Made by a program: the position numbers and the translations under genes. Shown one piece after another: positions 58,101 through 64,000 of a stretch of DNA of 64,000 bases. Each line of letters begins with the position of its first letter. Within the stretch, counting starts at the first letter, position 1. The DNA lies in contig CM069596.1 in the NCBI GenBank assembly GCA_035771175.1, forward strand, positions 8,296,001 to 8,360,000, written 5' to 3'. The notes under the pieces are model-generated. The model was given only the letters and a program-made list of their open reading frames with translations. It was not told the origin of the DNA and made no database searches. This DNA is from Paratinospora sagittata. Its lineage: Eukaryota > Streptophyta > Magnoliopsida > Ranunculales > Menispermaceae.

Positions 58101-58739
58101 TTTAAATTATGGAAATAAGGGTGCACAATTAGCAGAGAACAAAACTTTAAAAGCTTCCGACTGAGAATAATTGATCCTCCTTACCTGCAGTAGTATTAGT
58201 AAGGTGCCAAATGCCCGAGTCTTAAAGAGTCACTCATCCAAATATGTACAACACAGAAAGAAAAATAGTTGGAATTCTGTACTCATCATACCACAAGCAA
58301 GAATATCATCCAACAACAACCAAAGCATGAATGGCACATATTTTCAAGCATGCATAGTAAAATTACAGCTGCAAGGTTGAGTTGAGTTTATATATAGTTT
58401 TATTAATGGTTAGGCATCAATCTGGCAGATTGAAATACAAATTTATCCAGTTTGGTTTGATATAAGACCATACTTACAATTGAATTTCTTTTTCGGTATC
58501 TTGCCATTATTAAGGGAGTAAAGAAAGTTCTTCACAGTTTCAGCATTAAATCGAGCAGTGTACTGCAATAGAAGATAAAGATAACTCATATAGAGAAGAC
58601 AGTTGCAGTAGTAGGTAAGACATAAATATGAATCAATGCTACAAGCCTACAAATAGAGTACCTGAACAACAACAACGTAATATTTTGAATTGTTGCGATC
58701 ACTACAATCAGTTACACTAGCATGGGCTTGGGTATTAAC
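52150..58739 (-). CDS. YbaK/prolyl-tRNA-editing-domain protein, last four exons
   Basis: YbaK/EbsC-type domains in bacteria deacylate mischarged tRNAs; the role of the plant relatives is not settled. Exons seen: 58739-58662, 58562-58478, 54069-53981, 52293-52150. All junctions are GT-AG with matching phases, giving 131 codons plus TGA at 52150. In order they encode VNTQAHASVTDCSDRNNSKYYVVVVQ, then YTARFNAETVKNFLYSLNN with a KIPKKKF end, then RLAPEEESMNLTGYEHNGVTCIGM, and finally a C-terminus with KLNPDFFWLGGGETDLKLGI and VKPFIVSCS. The TGYEHNGVTCIGM and GGGETDLKL blocks match the conserved core and the glycine-rich end of the domain. The first exons and start codon were not found between 58740 and 64000 and probably lie beyond the window or in unrecognised short exons. 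Introns are 1.7 and 4.4 kb and carry TEs. Family assignment rests on remembered motifs, not on a search. Confidence 0.8.
52894..53100. mobile_element. Tourist-like MITE, ~207 bp
   Basis: Ends GGCCCCGTTCGGTTTGTGATTCA and, reversed, GGTTGTGTTTGGTTCATGATTCA form clear terminal inverted repeats of the same style as the element at 29724-29925. A TTA duplication is not evident (GAA on the left, CAA on the right), so the edges may be off by a few bases. It lies in the last intron of the YbaK-domain gene. Confidence 0.68.
56227..56553. mobile_element. Harbinger/Tourist MITE, 327 bp, TSD TTA
   Basis: Ends GGGTGTGTTTAATAGGTGAG and, reversed, GGGCATGTTTGATAGCTGAG are followed on both sides by AAAATT and flanked by TTA (56224-56226, 56554-56556). 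The interior repeats GAGAAAATT and its complement. The GGG...TGTTT ends with TTA duplication define PIF/Harbinger. Confidence 0.9.
56852..57144 (-). mobile_element. TRIM retrotransposon, ~293 bp
   Basis: On the minus strand a 71-bp 5' LTR (57144-57074, TGTTAGTAATAG to TTACTAACA) is followed at once by a PBS, TGGTATCA (57073-57066). A short internal region comes next, then a polypurine tract CTTGAGGGGAAG (56933-56922) and a ~70-bp 3' LTR (56921-56852, TGTTAGTGATGAC). The two LTRs share TAGCTATAACTTTTAAGTTGGGT-type sequence with several differences. No coding capacity. This is the diagnostic layout of a terminal-repeat retrotransposon in miniature. No clean target duplication was seen. Confidence 0.82.
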
Positions 58740-58926
58740 CTGAGCAGGGGAAAAAAAGAAAAGATGCATAGCTTTAATGAATGAAACCAAGAACAAGTCG
58801 GGGACCAAAACATAAAAAAAAAAAAAAGAAACCAAGAAAAAGTCAGGTTCAAGATAGATGAAAGATTAGTTATGGTAGACATCATTTTACAAGAGAATGA
58901 AGAATATTTTTTGCTTCCAAAATCTT

Positions 58927-59221
58927 TGTAAAGAATCTTGTTTTTATTGTTTTATTGAATTATATTCAATGCAAATACAGAACAGCCTTATATAGACAAG
59001 TTGCACAAGACAGCATAAGGAAACTATCTTGATAAGGAAACTATATCTACAGCTATACAGAATATATCTAGTAGCAGATTTTAAGGAAGCTAACTATACT
59101 GAAAATATCTACTAGCAGATTTTTAGAAACATATTTCACAGAAAAATAATTTACAGCTAGCATCTAGGATCTACAGCTCCTAGAATCTCGTTTGTACCCA
59201 TAGACTTTGAGATTTCCAACA
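58927..59221 (-). mobile_element. Copia-type solo LTR
   Basis: On the minus strand it begins TGTTGGAAATCTC (59221) and ends GATTCTTTACA (58927), about 295 bp, with CTATATAAGG (near 58990) as a TATA box and AATAAAACAATAAAAAC toward the end. No PBS, coding region or partner LTR is adjacent. The flanks (ATCTT left, CTTTA right) are not a clean duplication, so the left edge may be shifted. Confidence 0.7.
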
Positions 59222-60180
59222 CTTTATTCCAGAAAAACATCAACAGAAAATTTTCATTATTAAAAATACTCAAAAGATCAAAACAGATGAATATACAGGT
59301 TGAAGATTGCAAAAGAAAATGCTTACTCTTCTTATTGGTTTGTTATCATGGTCGTTGTTTCAAGATTGAGCATTTCAGTTTAACCATGTCATTTTTACAA
59401 TGATTCATCAAGTTCAACAACTTTCAGAACTACAATGCAATTTATAACTGTATAAATTTTTATATAAACAAACTTTTAAAGGACACCATAACCAAGCTAT
59501 ATATTTTGATAATCAGTACCTAGTAGCCACCAACTCCTCCTTTGATCACCATGATCTAATTCATCTACCCAAAACAGCCCCAATAGTGTTCTTCTTCTCA
59601 AGATCCTTCCCCTTTCTCTTCTTTTTAAATTTGTTGTATTAACTGAGTTTTCTAGCACTGTTAGGGATCCAAATAGTAATTTAAGAAAATGTGCTTCTAC
59701 CCTAGTTATTAGAATTGTGAATTGGAATCAAATTGTTTAGGAGTTTGGCAAATCGAAACAGGATTTAATTTATAGCTTTAAAACTAGTCATTTGGTTCTA
59801 ATTAAAGATCCAAAATAAGCTAATTTTATAAGGATGATCTCTTCGAGAAGGATATAATTCTACAGAAACATGTTAATTCTAAAATTTGTAACTTAATCAA
59901 CATATTTTTCAAATTAACACTGAAATTAATACTTCATAATTGTTTGGTATGGAACCTTTTTCTAGGATATGAATGTTAGGTTATCTAGTATCTAAAAAAC
60001 ATTTTTCATTAACAAACTCATCCTCACAAAAATTAGTTAATAGTGAAATTTTTATCTCGGTCAAATACAATGCATTAGCAAATTTAGTGGAATGAAAAAT
60101 ATGAATGTTTAGGATAGTTACATTGAAAAATATTGAAACATAAAATTAGAAATGAATATTGATACATTGAAATGAACAAC
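59222..60180. other. Upstream intron/intergenic DNA, nothing recognised
   Basis: AT-rich, no open frames with motifs, no repeat structure that I could identify. Confidence 0.5.
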
Positions 60181-60185
60181 TATAA

Positions 60186-60340
60186 GTGTGGTTGCTATGT
60201 GACCAAGTGGTCACGGGTTCGAGTTGTGAAAACAACTTCTTGCAATGTAGGGTAAGGTTGCATACAACAGACCCAAAAGTGGTTCGACCCTTCCTCGGGA
60301 CCCCACATAAGCTGGAGCTTCAGGCACCAAGCTGCCATTT
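60186..60340 (+). mobile_element. Au-like SINE
   Basis: Contains GTGGTCACGGGTTCGAGTTGTG (B box GGTTCGAGTT), then GCAATGTAGGGTAAGGTTGC, then GACCCTTCCTCGGGACCCC, and ends near AGCTGGAGCTTCAGGCACC. This order matches the Au SINE widespread in angiosperms. The A-box end is poorly preserved and there is no clear tail, so it is an old copy. Confidence 0.75.
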
Positions 60341-60717
60341 ATGATTTAGAAGCATAAAATGAAAATATTAGACGTATTAGTTTGGAAGAGTAACCTATTA
60401 ACAATTAATTGTAATGAGCAAAGGGATACTAAAAATAGCATAAATAGAGATAATTAAAAAAGATATATTCTAATATATCTGTCAACTTAGCCATTGATAA
60501 AGCAAACTAGATGAAGTTGAGTCATGTAGTTGGGAAAAAAACTTTGTTGGGTCGAGTAAAATGGTCACAAGTAATGCCTAAAAATCCTACCAAGGAATTA
60601 CATATTTCAAGATTAACATAAAACAAAATGTGCTTCAACTTGGAAGTTAAAACATGAAAACATGAATCAAATGATTTAAATTGTAAATCATAAGATTATG
60701 TTATTTATGTAAGATTT

Positions 60718-60870
60718 AAAAGACGGCGGGACCTTGGTACAATGGTTAAGGTTGCTCCAACGTGACCTAGAGGTCATAGGTTCAAATTTGGAAATAGTCT
60801 CTCCAATGTGGAGGTAAGGCTATGTAAATAGTCCCTTCCCTAAACCCTACAATGGCAAAGGTCTCGCTCA
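60718..60870 (+). mobile_element. Second Au-like SINE, 3'-interrupted
   Basis: Reads ACCTTGGTACAATGGTTAAGG (A-box region) and GAGGTCATAGGTTCAAATTTGG (B box), then GGAGGTAAGGCTATGTAAATAG, parallel to the Au copy at 60186, but lacks the usual end. A different SINE-like unit follows at 60888. Sequence at 61070-61140 (GTCTCATTCAAG) may be its displaced remainder. Confidence 0.6.
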
Positions 60871-60887
60871 ACATGGAGTTAGTGCAG

Positions 60888-61068
60888 TTGGTAAAGAGGT
60901 GGCTTTGGCACCCAAAGGTTCCAGGTTCAACTCTTGTCACTGCCTCACCTAGGGGGTGAGGGGGATAATGGATAAAGAACGGACCTGATACCTCCACGAG
61001 AGTGTTGTATGGTGATGGAGTTGGTTATACAACTAACGACTAACATTGTTTCTTCTAAAAAAAAAAAA
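60888..61068 (+). mobile_element. tRNA-derived SINE nested in the previous one
   Basis: GCAGTTGGTAAAGAGG (A-box region) and CCAGGTTCAACTC (B box) are followed by a short body and an A run (61057-61068). ATGGAGTTAG before it and GTGGAGTTAAG after the tail look like a diverged target duplication. Confidence 0.55.
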
Positions 61069-61139
61069 TGTGGAGTTAAGGTTGTTTCCACAATGAAACA
61101 ACTTCAACGGTTACACCAAGGTCTCATTCAAGTCTATAA

Positions 61140-62295
61140 TATGCAAACACAATGCTTTTAACCTCCATTCCCATTCTCCATTGTTGTTTACATAAATTAT
61201 ATATACATGCATATATAGATACATGTATGCTATAGCCTAGATGTGTGTACGTATGTATGTATAAAGCAACGGCTTAAATTAACCATCCATATAAACATCA
61301 AGACTAATGAACACAAGAAAACAATTTTTCAAACAACAGTAACTGCTCAATCAATCATTAATGTTCATACAAATCCCTGCATGATCTGAAAAAAGTTTGA
61401 ATTAGGGAACCGCAAATCTTTTCAGTTGGCAAATTATCAGTAATCTTTTACTCCCATGTAAATGACTCTTTGTTCTTCCTTACTATTTAAACCCAAATAA
61501 AGTAATAAACATGAGCAATTATAGTCTCTAGATGAGCTTATGGTATTAGGATCTCAGTATAGTTGCCAATTCCAACACTTACATAAAAAGATACTTTTAT
61601 ATATTGATGTAAAGTGTAGTCAGAGTATAGTAGTAAAAGTCATGCAAAGAAACTTGAGTCAATTAAGACAAGTTGATCAATTTTGTCAGAAATTGTATCA
61701 ATTAAAAGTCATGTTGGATCAATTTTGCTGGAGTTAAAAAAGTGATTTCAATTAGGCTAAATTTTGTACCTCTATAATTATCTTTAAAAAAAAACTCTCA
61801 AACGTTCTCAACAGATTTTTTTATATATATTTTTTTCTAAGAATTGCAATTTAATCAAGAAGAAGGATTTTCTTCAAAAGGTATAGTTCTTTGAGATTGA
61901 TGGAATATTGTTTTGACACTAGAAGGATTTCTATTACTGCAAAATATTCGGGAGGATTCCTCATGAGAACTTTAGTTTTACTATTGACTTCACGTGCAAT
62001 TGATCAATTCTACACATATATTTCATGATAGTGAAATAAAATATGCGTCTAGGAACACACATGAAGGTTTTCCTCCGTTAGAAGGTTTTTACTGCATTAA
62101 AAAAAAATGATGTTGTGAATGATTTGTTTGGTTTATTGAATTATCTTTGATGCATATAATGGGAATTCATGGATACTATCTCAAACCTTTGATCATTTGT
62201 TGTAATCAAATTTTACTAGCACATTCCATGGCTTCCGAAAAAGGAGTGGTATAGGAACATTATACTTGCTAATGTAGTGTAGGTTAGATACATGT
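61140..62295. other. AT-rich, no gene or repeat recognised
   Basis: Short open frames only; no splice-compatible exon of the YbaK-domain gene could be identified here. Confidence 0.45.
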
Positions 62296-63575
62296 TGATG
62301 CAGGACAAGAAAGAGAAGAGGAGAGAGAAGAAGAAGGGGAGGAGAGAACGATATAATCAATATTTTTTTTTCAATTCATTCAATCATGCTTTATCTCTAT
62401 TACATTTCCTTATTTATAAATATCTAAACTACCTAATTTGATTCTTATTAAAATTTTACAAAATATAAAATCAGAATCTTACTAAAATAAGACTTGACTC
62501 TCTATATAATCTTGAAACTAAAATCCTATTGAATAATAAAATCCAAATCCTTCTAAAATACAATCATACTAAATAAATCACTATAATTACTAAAATTAAA
62601 TATCTAAAATATTATTTTATTTGTCTCTATTCTCATGCTACATTATTCTCCTCCTCTTGAAGAACTCAACTCGAAAGAGTTAAAATTTAAGCATTTCCAT
62701 TGCATGGTAGAGAGTAGGGCCTTCGATGGAATCGATAAACAAGCCACATGCCAAGGGATGTCGCAAGTCTGGTAAAGAGGAATCTCCTTTGTTTGATGGC
62801 TTCAAATTATAGAGCATGTAAATGTCATCACTGTTACAAGAAAGTTGGCTATTGTACGCCACGGGGAAAGGATAGGCAAATAGAAAGAATAAATGAACTT
62901 TTTGAGATGAGTGAAAAAGGAATGAGTGTTTGAAGAGAGAGAAAGTAGTAGAGAGAGAGTTGAGTGAGACAACACTAAAGAGAAAGAGAAACTGAGAGTG
63001 AGAGAGGAGCAAAGAACAAGATTAACAGCGTCGAGAAGAAAGAGAGAAAAAAGCAAATAATGAGAAAGAGGGGGAGAGAATTAGAAGAACCGTAGAGTAA
63101 AGGAGGGGAGAAGGATTGAGCTTGGGTTCTCATACCAAACTGATGCAGGACAAGATCACAAGAAAGAAAAGAATTGTAGAGAATGAGATTGAAAGTGTCG
63201 AGAAGAAAGAGAGAAAAAAAAGCAGAAAATGAGAAAGAGGGGGAGAGAATTAGAAGAATTGTAGAAGAAAGGAGGGGTGAAGGATCGAGCTTGGGCTCTA
63301 ATACTAAACTGATGCCAGACAAGAAAGAGAAGAAGAAGAAGAAGGAGGAGGAGGAGGAGAAGGAGAGAATGATATAATCAATATTTTGTTTTTCAATTCC
63401 TTCAATCATGTTTTAACTCTTTTACATGCCCTTATTTATAAATATCTAAACTACCTAATTTAATTCTTACTAAAACAAAACGTGATTCTCTATGTAATCT
63501 TGAAACTAAAATCCTACTGAATAATAAAATCCAAATCCTTCTAAAATAAAATCTATATTATTTATAATGCAAATA
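62296..63575 (-). mobile_element. Short non-autonomous LTR element (TRIM/LARD-like)
   Basis: Two direct repeats, 62296-62642 and about 63311-63575, share blocks such as GATATAATCAATATTTT, TATCTAAACTACCTAATTT and GAATAATAAAATCCAAATCC. On the minus strand the left one begins TGTAGCATGAG after a purine-rich AAGAGGAGGAGAATAA. The right one ends GGCATCA next to a decayed PBS (AGTATTAGAGCCC, near 63290-63302). The ~670 bp interior is mostly GA-rich with a ~167-bp tandem duplication containing a second PBS-like GGTATGAGAACC. No retrotransposon protein domain is seen, so it is non-autonomous. The right LTR is partly deleted. Confidence 0.68.
63021..63325 (-). repeat. ~167-bp tandem duplication inside the LTR element
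   Basis: Units starting at 63021 and 63188 share GTCGAGAAGAAAGAGAGAAA, GAAAGAGGGGGAGAGAATTAG and GGATCGAGCTTGGG-type blocks, each ending in an LTR-start/PBS-like motif. The duplication therefore includes a copy of the LTR-PBS junction. Confidence 0.75.
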
Positions 63576-63753
63576 CTTTCCTCCGCTCACTGTTTGATCA
63601 TTTTAGTTAAAATCCCGAAACCACCCCTACATCTCTTAATAGTTTACTTATCTCATAAATTAATGTTTAATTTTTGAAGGATAAAAAAGGAATTGATTAG
63701 TAAAAGTTTAATGTGAGCTTAAAAAACTAATTAAAAAAAAGATTTCAACTTTC

Positions 63754-63810
63754 CAAAACGGTTAAGCAACCGTGACTTCCCCATTTCCGCAAACGGTTCC
63801 AAACCGTTCC
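63754..63810 (+). promoter_or_regulatory. Cluster of AACGG (MSA-like) motifs
   Basis: AACGGTT at 63757, AACCG at 63768, AACGGTT at 63792 and CCGTT at 63804 crowd into 55 bp, with GGCGGTTCC near 63842. AACGG cores are the mitosis-specific activator element bound by MYB3R factors in plant G2/M genes. They lie about 175-230 bp before a possible gene start at 63984. Motifs are seen; function is inferred. Confidence 0.4.
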
Positions 63811-63983
63811 CACTCTCTAAATACACTTTCCAAACAGCTGTGGCGGTTCCTAATGAATCTCACTTTCTAAATAATAGTTGCGGTGAAACTGATGCGAGTC
63901 ATGCGACTTTAAAAACGAACTCCCTGGCTCTTTCCTTCATCTAATCTTTATCTCTTCCCCTCTCTACTCCTCAAGGTGTGCAC

Positions 63984-64000
63984 ATGGCATACGAAACTGC
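63984..64000 (+). CDS. Possible gene start cut by the window end
   Basis: An ATG after a pyrimidine-rich leader (63925-63975) opens five codons (MAYET) before the window stops. The promoter-like AACGG cluster upstream and change in base composition suggest a gene start, but too little is present to identify a product. Confidence 0.25.

Larger units (their letters stand above)
54070..58477. other. 4.4 kb intron of the YbaK-domain gene
   Basis: Apart from the MITE at 56227-56553 and the TRIM at 56852-57144, this intron (between the exons ending at 58478 and starting at 54069) shows only AT-rich sequence, T runs near 55838-55858 and 56770-56800, and no additional exon that I can support. Confidence 0.5.

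Noticed and set aside
1..64000. CRISPR arrays, operons, riboswitches, insertion sequences
   Set aside because: The window is clearly plant nuclear DNA; no spaced direct repeats, Shine-Dalgarno-led gene strings or bacterial IS features were seen.

Overview
This is nuclear DNA of a flowering plant, most likely a eudicot. It is AT-rich, its genes have long introns, and it carries plant-type chromovirus-like Ty3/gypsy elements, Ty1/copia elements primed by tRNA-iMet, a plant LINE, tRNA-derived SINEs including an Au-like copy, TRIMs, and hAT- and Harbinger-type MITEs. I see no bacterial, organellar or viral gene block. The species cannot be named from the sequence alone.

Positions 1-20049 are a nest of LTR retrotransposons. 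The order, inferred from interrupted reading frames, runs from oldest host to youngest insertion. Plus-strand copia element (14752-20049) was split by a minus-strand copia (11577-14751). That one was cut by a gypsy LTR (10850-11576), which was cut by another plus-strand copia (8045-10849). This last copia was cut in its integrase by a gypsy element with 2.7 kb LTRs (up to 8044). The gypsy element appears internally inverted over 1-884. A clean 2.9 kb solo LTR with a 5-bp target duplication (15547-18442) separately interrupts the oldest copia. Nearly all stops in these genes fit C-to-T or G-to-A decay.

Positions 20461-36602 (minus strand) hold a complete 14-exon dolichol kinase gene of 580 codons, lying about 400 bp from the nest. 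Its introns are loaded with TEs: two hAT MITEs, a LINE tail, a 1.9 kb palindrome with a MITE inside it, a Tourist-like MITE, and a second 1.8 kb inverted repeat built from 90-bp tandem units.

Positions 36.8-48.6 kb are intergenic: a hAT MITE, SINE-like copies, a decayed 5.4 kb LINE (39994-45440), and a SINE with a 17-bp target duplication. A small two-exon gene at 48697-49316 (plus strand) encodes a secreted precursor ending in an RGF/GOLVEN/CLEL-type sulfopeptide motif.

Positions 52150-58739 (minus strand) hold the last four exons of a YbaK-domain protein gene. Its 5' exons were not found and may lie beyond 64000. MITEs and a 293-bp TRIM sit in its introns, and a copia solo LTR, several SINEs and a short LTR element lie upstream. 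The window ends with a cluster of AACGG motifs and a possible gene start at 63984.

The three host genes have no evident shared pathway: ER lipid-carrier synthesis, a root growth-factor-like peptide, and an aminoacyl-tRNA-editing-like domain. Exon boundaries were read by eye from GT/AG sites and frame continuity. No alignments or searches were run.
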